Notes: a model not told the origin generated them from the sequence alone. Positions 1 to 11,775 are shown, numbered from the stretch's first letter. The stretch: DNA of 64,000 nt from Hofstenia miamia (GCA_900660155.1 CABFPE010000153.1:848206-912205); one strand, 5' to 3'. Translations and numbers: made by a program.

Positions 1-2024
1 ATGATAGGATCGACTAATTTTCACTTTAATGAAATGATTGACCTCTTATAGTTTATGAAAAAGATTTTTACATGCATTGTTTAGGTATTCAATAAATGTC
101 TAAAATATTATATGACCGGATTTTTTGAAAATAATATTCAGCAAATACTTGAAATCAAATTCTGCGCTTTAATAGAACAATGAATAAAATCTTATTCATG
201 AAAAACTGAGTTTAAGCCATTTACATACTTGTTTTTAAAAAATATCAATTTTAAAGACAAACGCTTAAGAACATTAAGGATGTTGACTATCAAAATTAGA
301 TCTAAGGCTGAAATAAAAGTATAATACTAAACGAGGTTCTTATTTACTTTAGCTTATAATATCTATTAACAACAATTTATTTGAATGTTCATACTATCAC
401 CTAGCTTGTTGTGCATAAGTTATCAAATAAAATTATTATTTTTTTGAAATTAAAACATTAACTTTCTGCCTTAATTTTCAATTTTCAAAATGGTTGAAAA
501 TGCTGAAAATATTTCACCACTATTGCAGCTGCAACATAGTTTATGGACAGCATTATATTAGACTTTTTAATAAACAAATCGGTTGTTGAACAATATCAAT
601 CTAGGTAATATGATTTATGATTATGTAACTGAAAACTAAGCTTTCAAATATGTAAAAATTATTATTTTATCCAACTTTTGAATATCCCAAAATATGATTA
701 CTTTCCTCTTAGTCACAATTTAAAAAATTGTGTGTGCTGCATATACATATTTTTAAATATAGTCCCGTCGAACATTATTTGCTTACTAATAATTCTAAAA
801 TAGTTTTATCTTTGTTTTGCTCTTAATATCAAAAATCGTTGAAAATTTTTATATGCTTTAGGCCAATCACTGCAAGACTTATACGATGATTAGATAATTT
901 TATGAATTATATAAATATATGAATAAGAATTTTAAATACAAATGTTTGCGTAATTACCACTCCTCTAGCATGTAAATATTGGCAAAAATATTATTGCAAT
1001 TTTCGATTGGAAGAACAGATTTTTTTCTAAGAAATAGGTATTGACTTTAACATGTCCACCATTATTTTCACAAAATTAAACCTCTCACTACACAAAATTT
1101 TTCTTTCATGCGATAAAAATTAGTTTTCTTTGCCATCGTAATGCATGGCATAAGAAATATTTTTAACAATTGTGCTAATTAGGCCTATACATTTGAATGT
1201 CTTTTGAAGTCTTTCTATATGGCGAAGTAATGTAGATTGTACTGCTGCTTTTCTTCAAAGGAAATATTTAATAGACTTTAGGGGCAATTTGGTTTTATTC
1301 ATCTTGAGTTCAACAAAATATATCTAGAGTACATTGTTGAAAGATTGAATCATTAAATGAACCTTTTAAGAAAATAATTGTAAGTGAACTGCAACAAGCC
1401 TGTATTCCCCCGGTCCTTAGAAATTGATCAAAGGCAACAATGCACTGCTCACAATATATAGCTAGGTACATATAATGTAGGTACTTTAGGTGTAGCTTCT
1501 GTGAACTTGAAATTTGGATATAACATTATTTACCCAAAACTGGTCTAAGATAGGTCTGAGTAAGATAACATATTTTCTGAACAAGGCCATCTGTATTTAA
1601 TTAGCGATCTGGAAATAGATAAGCCCCATCTTCATAATCGACATCTATTTTCAATTCTGAGATTGATAATAGATTAATTTTTAAAATCAAAGATTCCTAA
1701 TTTTGAAATTTTTTTTAATTAAAACAATGTTCATCTTCAAAAAATGATTTATTATTATTATAATTTTTAAGTGTTGTTAGGTGCCTCTGTATTAGCTATT
1801 TTACAATATTCTTTCATAAATTCTTGAAACAAGTCTCTGCATATTATGTAAATCATAATCAAATTTGTTTTGTAAGATAAAGAAACATTGATTAATAAGC
1901 AAATTAAAGAGAATTGATTTGTAGAGATGTTTATAAAAAGGTGAACTATGCCAATAAAAATAAATATATATATATATATATATTTCTACAACTTATAAAA
2001 AGAAAAGTTATTTACAGGTAAAAG
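1..2024. other. AT-rich stretch, no gene recognised
   Basis: I see no open reading frame, exon or transposon signature that I can support here. A short (TA)n tract sits at about 1967-1984. The right edge abuts the stop codon of the phospholipase-like exon on the minus strand, so part of this stretch is probably its 3' untranslated region. Confidence 0.5.
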
Positions 2025-2277
2025 TCATGTGCAAAAACAAGATGCATTTTGTAAAGAAAAATAAGCGCGACAGCTTTGCACTCTTAGCATATTAAGAACA
2101 TTATTGTTAATGTCACTGCAATCCTCTTTGCAAGATTCTCCCAAACAATGCATGAGCTCTTCATCACATATGGGCTTTGTAAGTGTGCAGTTCCCATAAC
2201 ACGTTGAATGATCGTCTAAGCAATACTTGGTGAAATCTGATACATTGCTTGCAAAAGGATAACCACTGTTTGATTCT
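2025..2277 (-). CDS. Terminal exon of a group XII-like secreted phospholipase A2
   Basis: Read on the minus strand from a TTTAG acceptor (AG at 2278-2279) to a TGA stop (2027-2025), this exon gives 83 residues after one split codon. Ten cysteines are spaced as in PLA2G12 proteins: C-(6)-CYGNC around residues 19-30, a C-D-x-x-x-x-x-C run at 37-44, and a C-terminal SC-(10)-CFC. Group XII enzymes are secreted calcium-dependent lipases with a His-Asp pair in the active-site helix. Here the His is kept (residue 23) but the next residue is Ser instead of Asp, and one of the paired cysteines before it is Leu. The protein may therefore be catalytically weak or inactive, as known for vertebrate PLA2G12B. 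No ATG lies in this frame, so the signal peptide and calcium loop must be on upstream exons (above 2279), which I could not find. The family call rests on cysteine spacing and local motifs read by eye. Confidence 0.62.
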
Positions 2278-3454
2278 CTAAATTATAAAGCTGTGTAATT
2301 AATTCGCATCGTAAAAAAGATCGCCCTACGGAGCAATTAGGATTATTTTGATTTATTAAATTAAATAGTGAAGTCCATGAAAATGTATCCCATAAATAGT
2401 GGCGATGTTCGCTGTATTCATTAAACACGTTTTAAGCGAATATTCAAAAACTTTATTTTTACTAAACAGAATAAACAAATGCTAATTTAGAAAATTATAG
2501 TAGCAAGTTGACCAAGAAGTTATGAATTACTGGAAGCCTCCATGAGATATATCAAATTTATACTAGAGAAGCAGTGTTGACCATTTTAATGAAATTGTTT
2601 TAAGAGTTTTAAAAGTCGTTTATATCAGCTTGTTTAAACTTTGTTTATATTTTTGGTCTTATTTAAACGGCAATAAGAGGGCAGCCACAATTTTTTCGAG
2701 TGACTTTAATCGGTTTTTATACAATAAATGATTTGCGAAAAAAGAAAAAACTTATTATAATGTAAGTCTGGTGACTCTGATATTACATATTATCACACTA
2801 GTTATTGCAAAAACAAAGTCGGAAACTCCTACTTTGGTAATTCAACCCAATCTATTAGATTTTCAGGTTTTGAAGATATATCAACACTCAACAGCCAGCC
2901 CATTGTCGTGTAGAATACGAGCCTCAACCTCAACTTAAAGATTATCTAAAATATACCTCACTGCGAATAAACGGCTTCTGAATTATTTGTTGAATGCAAT
3001 CACTTTCCTTAACTCAGAATAATTGCACGATACTTGTTCAGAATTTTGCTATCCCAACTAACTGCTATATAGCCCATTGCCTACCGCTGTAAACTTTATC
3101 TAGTAGAAACAAGATTTTAATGGATATTATCCTAATTGGATTTGACATTCCGAAATACCAATTATCTTTCAAGAATCCATTAACCAAATTAGAAGGAAGA
3201 GGGTTTGTGTTAATTCATCCAATATCTTTTTATGAATTCCTTAAATGAAGTCCTTGTTAAAGTTAAAAACGAGAAGAGTAAGATAAGCAATATTCTTATC
3301 AATCAACTTCAATGCTATTCCTAAATGGCAGTAAAACAGAATTGTATCTTGAACGGTAAATTGAGATTTAGCAGCATATATTAGCTTGAAAATTTTCCTG
3401 GATATTCCTTTAACGTCATGATGTTTTTGTTTTAAATTTTTTCTTTCTGGCATA
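2278..3454. other. Probable intron or upstream region of the PLA2-like gene
   Basis: This AT-rich stretch should hold earlier exons of the PLA2-like gene if it is intact. I could not identify a signal peptide or calcium-loop exon. Short open frames here show no recognisable motif. Confidence 0.3.
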
Positions 3455-3456
3455 TA

Positions 3457-3487
<31 letters not shown>

Positions 3488-3490
3488 TAT
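3455..3490 (+). repeat. (TAA)n microsatellite, 5' flank of the R2/Dong-type LINE
   Basis: An AAT/TAA trinucleotide run with a few interruptions immediately precedes the truncated LINE. A matching run follows the element at 5216-5240, so the element sits inside a TAA array. Confidence 0.8.
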
Positions 3491-5215
3491 AAATGGGTTG
3501 AGTTACTAGAGAGAGATGGGAAAGTGGCAGACTGAGATAGATGGGCATAGGTTGAGGTTTAGGCGGGGTATATTCCAGGGAGACAGCTTAGCGCCACTAC
3601 TGTTTGTAGTTAGCTTGATACCTATCACAGAAAAGTTAAAGGAGACAGGCATAGGGTATAAGATGGAGAAGAATGGTAGAGCAGTGAGTCACCTGTGGTA
3701 CATGGACGACCTGAAGATGTACGCTAGTTCAAGGAAGATGTTGCAGAAGCAAGTGGAGACATTGGAGAAGGCAAGCAGAGATTCAGGGTTGGAGTTTGGA
3801 TTAGGAAAGTGTGCAGCAGTGACAATGACTAGAGGCAAGTGTGTGGATGGGGATGGCTTGAGGACAAGCAGTGGGGATAAGATTGAGGAAGTTAAAGAGG
3901 GGTACAAGTACTTAGGTGTGATAGAGAAAGACAGAACAGATCACGAGGAAATGAAGATGAGGCTAAGGAAAGAATACAAGAGGAGAGTAAGGAAGGTACT
4001 ACAGAAGTCAGCATTGAATGGGCAGAATAGTATAAAAGCAATTAATACATGAGCAATACCAGTGTTGAGATATTCGGCAGGAATAGTTAGATGGAACAAG
4101 AATGAACTTAAGGAGCTAGAAAGAGAGACAAGGAAGGTACTAGCAGCAGAGAGGTCTTTCAACCTAAATGGAGATGTGGATAGGTTGTACATGGCAAGGC
4201 ATAAAGGAGGGAAAGGATTGCTAAGTGTGGAGGAAACTGTAGAAGCAGAAGCACTAGGGCTAAAGGAGTATGTAGAAGCACAACCTAGAGGGTCAATACT
4301 GGAGGTCACTAAGGAGTTAAGGAAGATAAGAACTGAGAGTGAAGGAAAGAAGGTATACCAGAGTAGGATGGAGTCAGAGAGACAAACAAGGTATAGGCAG
4401 AAAGCAATGCATGGAGAATACTTGAGGAACACAGAAAAGTGTGACAGAGAAGAGAGCAACAAGTGGTTAAAGAAGGCAGGACTGAAGAGAGAAACAGAAG
4501 CACTGATAATGGCAGCACAGGAGCAAGCAATAAGAACAAACTGGGTGAAGAAGCATATAGACAGAAGAGTAGAAGTAAGTGATAAGTGTAGGCTATGTAA
4601 GAAAGAGGCGGAGACAGTAGATCATCTGATAGCAGGGTGTGAGAAGTTGGCACAGAATGAGTATAAGTTCAGGCATGACAAGGTGGGAAGAATGGTACAC
4701 TGGAGTTTGAGCAGGCAGCATGGGTTAGAAGCAGGAGACAAGTGGTATGAGCACAAGCCACAGGGCGTCATAGAAAATGAGAAGGTTAAGATACTGTGGG
4801 ATTTCAACATACAGACGAGCAAAGTGATAGAAGCACGGAGGCCAGACATAGTAGTGGTAGACAAAGAGAAAAGATTAGGAACAGTAATAGACATAGCAGT
4901 ACCAAAGGACAGGAATGTAGAAAGCAAGGAGAAAGAGAAGATAGACAAGTACAGAGAGTTAGCAGAGGAAATAGAAAGGCTGTGGAAGTTAAAGAAAGTT
5001 GAAGTAGTCCCGGTAGTAGTAGGCGCACTAGGAGCAGTGAGTAAGAAGCATAAGAGATACTTGGAGGAGTTGGGAGTACCAAAGTGGGGAGGAGCAGTAG
5101 CACAGAAGGCAGCATTGTTAGGAACAGCTAGAGTCCTGAGGAAAGCTCTCAGACTCCCTGGGAACTGGTGAGTTCCCCGAGCTGAGAGGGATACCAGCAT
5201 GAAGCTGTGAGATGC
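3491..5215 (+). mobile_element. 5'-truncated R2/Dong-type non-LTR retrotransposon in a TAA array
   Basis: A site-specific LINE of the restriction-like-endonuclease group (R2/R4/Dong/NeSL). The copy starts inside the reverse transcriptase palm, as expected for incomplete target-primed reverse transcription. It ends about 44 bp after the stop codon, directly in an AAT run. Dong and related R4-clade elements are known to insert in TAA repeats, and TAA on both sides here fits that. Base composition is purine-rich on the coding strand, unlike its surroundings. Decayed relatives occur at 8.2, 11.5, 34.7 and 36.0 kb. Confidence 0.75.
3516..5171 (+). pseudogene. RT/restriction-like endonuclease ORF, one in-frame TGA
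   Basis: The frame reads as one polypeptide of about 551 codons broken only by a TGA at 4050-4052, where relatives probably have Trp (TGG). The first part carries RT motifs: RGIFQGDSLAP near residue 18, YMDD near residue 63 and GYKYLGV near residue 129. After the stop come an INT-x-AIPVLRYSAGI segment, then a CCHC knuckle (C-x2-C-x7-H-x4-C, RLCKKEAETVDHLIAGC), then the restriction-like endonuclease core with RRPD-I-V-V and a downstream VIDIAVP. These mark the R2-type architecture (RT, zinc knuckle, PD-(D/E)XK nuclease). The N-terminal DNA-binding part and fingers of the RT are missing. A frame change just upstream of 3516 shows that the ATG there is not a native start. Product is not expected to be functional. 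Confidence 0.8.
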
Positions 5216-5240
5216 AATAATAATAATAATAATAATAATT
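5216..5240 (+). repeat. (AAT)n tail/target microsatellite of the R2/Dong-type LINE
   Basis: A perfect AAT run directly follows the short 3' UTR of the LINE. It can be the element's tail, the target array, or both. Confidence 0.75.
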
Positions 5241-5518
5241 ATTTCTGGTACCTTATACAGGTAAATGGGAAAACATATATATGCAAAGCATGGAATAATT
5301 TTTTTTTGAAATATTTCAGTAGATATATCAACATCATCCATGTTGTAGACATCATTCCAAATTTGATAATACAATTTAGTAGCAAAAAACGTTTGATCTA
5401 TTTTCAAAAGGAGTTAGTAAAACAGCCGTCCCATGATCAGATTTAAAGGACAATTTACAGGGTTTGCAAGAGTTTAAAATGTTTGGGAATAATCCCTGAC
5501 TATTAACTAAGAAGTTAT

Positions 5519-5893
5519 CTAATATTGCATTTTTTCGACATGAAAAATAACCATGGTAATAAGGTCTAGTTTTCCATTAAGTTCTAGCACACTTAACTGA
5601 TTAAATTCTCCAGCATCAGTATACTTACTTAATATTAATTCATGAGGTTTATATACAACTTGATTTATGAAGAAATCATCTGTATAGCCACGATACTTAT
5701 TCTTTGGTAGAAAACATATCACAATAATAAAATGATTATTATAAATTTTTAGCCCTAATGCTTTAACTTCATTTGAATGTTCCAGAATTTCAACATGGCG
5801 ATCTTGTCCTACATTTACAAATATTACAATCTCTGCAAATCCATCATACCAACAAGCATCAGGTATATCACTATTCAAATGTTTTTCAGTCAC
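5519..5893 (-). pseudogene. Fragment resembling a LINE apurinic endonuclease domain
   Basis: A 124-codon minus-strand frame has the look of the middle of an APE-type LINE endonuclease. It has a stretch EVKALGLKIYNNHFIIVICF like the strand preceding the P-x-N loop of these enzymes, and ends near the AT-rich flank. No catalytic SDH or GDxN motif is visible. Its order relative to the RT remnant at 6.06-7.56 kb is wrong for one element on this strand, so it belongs to a separate or rearranged copy. A chance frame is possible. Confidence 0.3.
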
Positions 5894-6059
5894 TCCTGTT
5901 ATTTCAACGTTAACATATCAATAGCTAGCCTATCAGAAGATCTTATCCGCTTCTAAACATTTTTCTTGATTGAAAAATATAATAATATTATTAATAATAA
6001 GATACTTTATTACCATAATAATGAATACGCATTGAGCAATTTAGAACAATGATCGTTTT

Positions 6060-6510
6060 CTTAAAATTTAAGACTGAGATGTTTTTCTCAAAAATCGAGG
6101 TAACAGAAATATATTAATGTTTTTTGTTCTTTGAAGAAAATTAACCAAACGACAGATACGATTAAAATAAAATAAATCTGTCTTTCGTTTACAAGCTTTC
6201 TTGACTTGGAATAACATTAGATCTTGAGAACGCATGTTCTTATAGTTTGGAGAATAAAGCGAAATGAAGTTGAGAATATTTGTGTCATATTTGTCATTTA
6301 TTAATTTATTCATTAACAACAAATCATTTACTTGGAGTTGAGGTAAAATCGGGAGAATTTTCAACTTTAAAAGATGAATTTTATATGAAATGCTAGTAGT
6401 TATCCACCTTGTACGCATTGATTGAAAACGGTCGAATTTAAGCACATCTGTTGAATTCGCATACCATGTGGGTGATGCGTACATTAAAATAGAAAGAACC
6501 ACAAATTTAT

Positions 6511-6564
<54 letters not shown>

Positions 6565-7560
6565 CAAGTTGTTCAGGTGCTACGTAGAAGTGATCTTCTG
6601 ATAAAAGAAAATCCCTTACAAATTTTAAAGATTTTTTATCAATATGTTGAGACCATGATAATTATATTTCAAGGAGATCACGAGCCTCATTTGTAGAATA
6701 TAACGTTTTTCCACTGAAAGACAAAGGAGAACACACATCTTCTAAATTAAAAGTCATGTTGTTATTCAAAACCCAGTCTCTGATAAAATATAGATAATTT
6801 ACAAACGGTGGATACATAATCGAACTAAGTATTTTAAAATCATCAGCAAATAAAAATGGAAATTAACTTTTGCATACAAGTGGAAAGTAATTTATAAAGC
6901 AAAGAAATAAAAGTTGTCCTAAGCAGGAACCTTGAGGGATTCCCCTCGACGTAGGTAATACCGTTGACATAAAATCAACTATGTTGGCACATTGATATCT
7001 TCCCGATAAATGTTAAGTAATTAATGCTAATAAATGCATAGATACCAAAAATATTTTTTATGTTATCATTTAGTAATGAATGTAATACTTTATCAAATAT
7101 TTGCTAAAGTCAATATAAAATGAATGCAAAGCACATTTTATGTCATGATAATGATAAACTTCATTTAAGTAATTCAAATTTGGAAAACAGTCGATCGATT
7201 CTTTATAAAGCCATATTGATGCTTAAATAGCAAAGGGTGCATTGCATTGAAGAGTTCTTTATATATGAATTCTTCAACAAGCAAAGAAAGTTTTTGTTAC
7301 TAAACAAAGCTTGCCTACATTGATAATTTGATGACTGGGAAACAAACTGCTTAATACTTGATAAAACACAATTTGAGTCCTTAGTTAATTTATTCATTTC
7401 AGACATTTGAAATTCAAATAATTTGCTGAAATCTTCTAGTTGCTTATTAACATAATATTGAATGTTCGATAACAAAATATCATTTTTTGCCTTCATCAAC
7501 GCAAGAAGTGCACAATAAAATTGTGTGCTTATAATAGTGATTGAAAATATCAACTACTTC
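6060..7560 (-). pseudogene. Dead APE-type LINE reverse transcriptase (Jockey/CR1-like)
   Basis: On the minus strand, from high to low coordinates, the pieces follow LINE order. First is an EN-RT linker (7553-7203). Next is a broken motif A region (about 7070-7140, F-D-K-V-L-H-S visible). Then comes motif B (about 6900-6960, GNPSR/GIPQGSCLGQLLF depending on frame), a FADD-type motif C (about 6835-6855), and the C-terminal thumb/tail (6565-6068, including ILMYASPTWY). Several stops and frameshifts interrupt it, so no product is expected. The (TA)n array at 6509-6562 has expanded inside the coding part. Confidence 0.65.
6509..6562. repeat. (TA)n microsatellite
   Basis: About 50 bp of nearly pure TA, with one phase slip, lies inside the decayed LINE. 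Confidence 0.9.
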
Positions 7561-8189
7561 CTTAGAAAATACTGTGCAGCGTTTGGAAAATGCATGACTT
7601 TTACCGCATGTTTTATATTGTATTGTTACAAGTGAAACAATAATCTTCTTTAATATTGCGGGAAAAATTTATATCGCCATTAATTTCTCAAATGAACTTT
7701 CTTAATTTAGAAATTTAAATTAATTTATTAAAAGATACGAACAATTTCCTGTACATGGGAATTTAAAAATCCTTACAAAGAATAATATTAGGAAGCTTTA
7801 GTCTATCATCTAGTCATATACCTATTTTAGTATTTTTGTAATACAAGGTTATGTAAATTATTTTAAAATCTTTGAGGTTATCTACAGCTTGTATTCTACC
7901 CACCATTCTGCAACGAGGGGTTTTCCAGCCGACAATGTAAGCAGAATTCAAGGTAAGCATAATCGTTGTGGTATGCGCAATTTATTAAACCATCCTTTAT
8001 GATGAAACTTAGTAATACTCACATTGTTACTTCTATGTGATTGCTTAATCGAAGGATTTAATTTCTTTAATCTTTTTTGTCGTTTATTAAAAGTTGTCTA
8101 TGATGAATATATATTTAATATATTCAATTTACTTGCAGCAGAAAAAGCATTTAAATTAAATAATGAAGCCTGTGCAATTTAAAGCACTA
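7561..8189. other. No feature recognised
   Basis: AT-rich sequence between two decayed LINE copies. No coding or repeat structure can be supported. Confidence 0.4.
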
Positions 8190-8850
8190 GGAAGGGAAAA
8201 GAACAGTAAAATGTGCAGGAAGCCTTAGAAGCAAGAGAAAGGGAATATGTAAAAAAGCAACCTAGGGGGTCACTACTGGAGGTCAGCATGGTATTAAAGA
8301 AGATGAAAACCGTGGTAAGGGATAAGAAACATCTTAGAGTAAGATAGAATCAAAATGACAAGTAAGGTACAGGCAGAACAATGCGTGGAAAATATTGGAG
8401 AAGTAAACAAATAGTTGCAAATGAAGGTTGGACTGAAGAGAAAAACAAGCATTGATAATGAAAGCACAAGAACAAGCAATTAGGACAAACTGGGTGAAGA
8501 AATAACCTTTGTGATAGCTATAGGCTAGCCAAGAAAAGCATGGGAACATTAGGCCATCTAATAGCAAGATGTGAAAGGTTGGAGAAGAATGAATATCAGT
8601 GCAGCCATGGCAAAAAAAGAGCGGATTGCTCCTTTAAGTTTGAGTGTCAAAATGGGTTAGAATCAATTGTTAAGTGGCATGAACATGAGCCTCAGGAAGT
8701 CATAGAGAATTTGAAGGAAAAGATAATGTGGGATTTCAACATAAAAGTTAGGAAGGTTATTGAAGCAAGGAGATCCGACATAATTGTGGCTAAAAGAGGT
8801 AGGAGATTGAACAGTGATAGTTATAGCAATACCAAAGAAAAGATCATAAT
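8190..8850 (+). pseudogene. Decayed second copy of the R2/Dong-type LINE
   Basis: The sequence follows the element at 4200-4900 closely: EYVKKQPRGSLLEV corresponds to EYVEAQPRGSILEV, then a zinc-knuckle remnant with HLIARCERLEKNEY, then WDFNIKVRKVIEARRSDIIV. The nuclease RRPD motif has become RRSD, and several stops and frameshifts are present. Both ends are lost. It is clearly older than the copy at 3.5 kb. Confidence 0.75.
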
Positions 8851-8929
8851 TATCATTGATTACCATTTTCACAGAAGTTGTTATTTCTTCAAAAACAGTT
8901 ATTCTGCAAATAGTCTGTACAGCAATTGA

Positions 8930-9848
8930 CACAATTGCCTGTGTGATAAAGGTCTTCAGTAGCAGGGCTTGGCCACGCCTGGCCCACATTATTGCAAAGG
9001 TTTGTATGAAATTTTAAAAATGGAACGCTTTTTCAAAACAGTGCATGCAAATCAACAACACAAATACAGTTGCTACAGAATTTTCTAAAAATTAGTGAAA
9101 ATATAATTTACGTTAGCATCTAATACTCTTCTATTTCAGTGTGCAGAATTTATTAGAAATTCTTTTGTCAAGAAGAATAAAAATGGCAGAATTGGTATCA
9201 ATCTCTATTCAGTTTCCCGCTAGACCTAAAGCTTTCTTGGGGCGAGCTTGCAACTAAATTTTTTGACCAAATATATCTCTGTATTGAACATATGTAGAAT
9301 TTTTTTTAAAAATTAGGAAATTTCAAAATTTGTAACAGGAGATTAGTAGAATATTGTTGCTACTGCGACTAAAACATAATTTGGGATGGTCCGAGTTCTC
9401 GTAATTTTGATATTATTTTGCATGCTGCAATGAATTGCTAATTCAGCTCAATTACACCGATGTAAGTCTAAGCAGAAATCAAGCCAAAAATTCATTCTGA
9501 AATACCAACGTTACAGTTGATCAGTGTTGGATCATTGTGTCACCATTTTAGGTAGGATCAATAGAATTACTAAATATCTCATCCTATTAGATTTTATTTG
9601 AAACATTTTTTGCCATTTACATTTATTTATGTTTAATGAATGTCACTTTGTAATTTATAGCTATATACCGCCGGTACATTTCAAAATGTATTTAAAAATA
9701 CACAAACCTATGTTGATAATCGCATTTGACATTAATAATCACATTATTATTACATTTTAAGATATATTTACTAACTGGTACATAGCATGCGACATATGTA
9801 AATTTCACAAAGTAAATTGCTATATATTTTAATTTTAGGGTGCACATA
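8930..9848. other. No feature recognised
   Basis: AT-rich sequence without a supportable gene or transposon signature. Confidence 0.4.
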
Positions 9849-9849
9849 A

Positions 9850-9891
<42 letters not shown>
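9849..9891. repeat. (TA)n microsatellite
   Basis: About 42 bp of pure TA repeat. Confidence 0.9.
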
Positions 9892-9893
<2 letters not shown>

Positions 9894-10124
9894 CACTTTG
9901 TAAACTGTGCTTTGTTAATATTTATTGCAAAAATTTCTAAACGTTTAGGAGTTTTGATGCCAAATACTATTTAAGAAAAATTGAAACCCTAATTATTTCA
10001 AAACATACTATACTGTCAACTTCTTCATCAACCATTTAGTATGAAAGTTATCTCAAAAAGCAACTATTTTCTCTTATCTCGTGTATTTCACACATTCAAA
10101 ATCATGAAGAGAAAACTGAACGAC

Positions 10125-10451
10125 TTACATAGTACGCTGATTACGGATACCATTATCACAGAAAGTGTCAGCACATCTAATTTGCGCCATTATATATTTC
10201 ATATCTTTTACTATTATAGGATCATTATCATCTTCAGGACTGTAACGCTTTTCTTCTTCTACTGCTTCATCAATTTGACTAACCACTTCTTCAGCGATAT
10301 CAGCCTTGTGAGGAGTTTTTCTAAATAGAATCTTAGCAGCCGTGACTGCCTTCGATGCTATCTTCGGTACAATTTTCATAAAGAATGATAAGAAACCTGC
10401 GTTTGTTGAAAAATGTAGCAATATTAGAACTACTATGAAAAGAAACTTCAT
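10125..10451 (-). CDS. Small secreted precursor, antimicrobial-peptide-like
   Basis: A 108-codon minus-strand frame starts with a clear signal peptide (residues 1-18, hydrophobic core FLFIVVLILL, cleavage expected after TNA). Residues 19 to about 49 are strongly cationic and would form an amphipathic helix: starting GFLSFF, rich in K/R with alternating I/V/A, and no acidic residue. Residues about 51-85 are acidic (EE and DD runs), followed by a tail with two cysteines. Signal, cationic peptide and anionic C-terminal extension is the layout of ascidian antimicrobial precursors (styelin and clavanin types) and some other cationic peptides. The homology is by layout only, not sequence. The stop codon lies within a perfect GTAAGT donor (TAT|GTAAGT), so the real transcript may splice here and continue. 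It could also be an unrelated small secreted protein. Confidence 0.5.
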   Translation of the reverse strand: MKFLFIVVLILLHFSTNAGFLSFFMKIVPKIASKAVTAAKILFRKTPHKADIAEEVVSQIDEAVEEEKRYSPEDDNDPIIVKDMKYIMAQIRCADTFCDNGIRNQRTM

Positions 10452-11499
10452 TTTTCCACAGTTATTTCCTATACTCTTTTACAAAGTATATTTACAGAAA
10501 TTATCTCTTTAATTAATTAATGAAGTATGAATATAATCAGTACAAATTATTGAAATCAAGTTGGAAGCAATTAAGATTTCAATTTTATCTAATGTAATTG
10601 CTAATTGCAATTACATATAGAAAAGATTTATACATATATTCCGGGAAATTATTATTTTTAGAAGTCGTTTACATTAATTTGGCGAAATATTCCTGAACTA
10701 CTTGATTTTGTTTCTAGAACTTACGATCCCTTCCAAAAAAATGAAGTCAATAATAACTAAGAACGAAAATATCTAAATTAAATACGAGTGAAGGCTAGTG
10801 TTTTGTAGCCCGTGATCAGACATGGGTCATAATTCAACTAGATTTTGTGGATGAATAACATGGGTTTTTCATTTTCCTCGGGCACCAAAAATTATCCACC
10901 CGCAACTCCCTTGTGCAAACTATAAAAAGCAAATGATATAAATTAATGTGTAGGTTATCGCCAATATAACAGTAATAATGATTCTAAATATTCAGTTTGC
11001 CAAATCTCAGGGATTTTAAAAATACGGTTTGGCTGTCTGCAGTAAAATTGACTAAAACTTATTCACAGATCATCATGTGATCTAAGAGGTTGTTTCAAGA
11101 GTTAAATGCAACGAGTACAATTTTAGACATCTATACATTTATTGAATTTTCTTTAAATGATATTAAGCAAAAATAACACTCACAATTTGCAAAAAATTTA
11201 ATATCAATTATTTGAAGTAAATTTAAGCTACAGATTAGGGAGGTGGACTACTAAAGACACATATCTTTTCTACTTTAAGATACAGCATTTCTAAAAGCGT
11301 TTTGCAATTTATTACTTGTATAGGTTGCAAATGCAATGGTGATAACTTTTCAAAATGAAAGAAATTAGTTATATTTCTTATATTGAATAAATTTCTGGTT
11401 GGACTGAATTTATTGCGTCATTATTTTTGTACTACAAATCGCCAGTCCGTAATCATTAATCAAAGAACCAGATATCTAGTTTGAACGATGTGGATGAAA
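10452..11499. other. Upstream region of the secreted precursor, otherwise empty
   Basis: A TAAATATA-like element lies about 40-50 bp upstream of the minus-strand ATG and could be a TATA box. I see no other feature in this stretch. Confidence 0.25.
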
Positions 11500-11775
11500 T
11501 GGAATTTAAGACTTTTGTATTAGTTAATACATAGAGAGACAGCCAAAAGGAAGCCTGTCGGAAGGCTACAAAGAACACAATAAGATGAGAAAAATGAGTA
11601 CCACTACAGAGTAAAATAGGAAAGGCAAGTTGAGTATAGGCAGAATGCAATGCATGGAGCCCAAATATAGAAATCTATGACAGAAAAAGAGGCAAAGAAT
11701 TGCTGCAGTTGAAATTAAAAGAAACTGGGCATCAGTAATAAAATCACAAGAGCATGCAATCAGAACCAACATGAT
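11500..11775 (+). pseudogene. Very decayed copy of the R2/Dong-type LINE
   Basis: Scattered matches to 4300-4550, in order: a tract like GTATAGGCAGAA(A)GCAATGCATGGAG, a following 'aagagg...aag' stretch, and a 'cacaagag.atgcaatcagaac' stretch matching the caggagcaagcaataagaac region. No frame is open. The match is short but collinear. Confidence 0.5.

Noticed and set aside
3241-3453. 70-codon minus-strand frame next to the TAA repeat
   Set aside because: No recognisable domain, no splice context, AT-rich composition; not enough to call a gene.
3941-5407. Long minus-strand frames opposite the R2/Dong-type LINE
   Set aside because: Low-complexity shadows (Leu/Ser-rich) of the purine-rich LINE coding strand; no independent motif.
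5207-5446. Plus-strand frame starting in the AAT repeat
   Set aside because: Begins with poly-Asn from the microsatellite and shows no motif afterwards.
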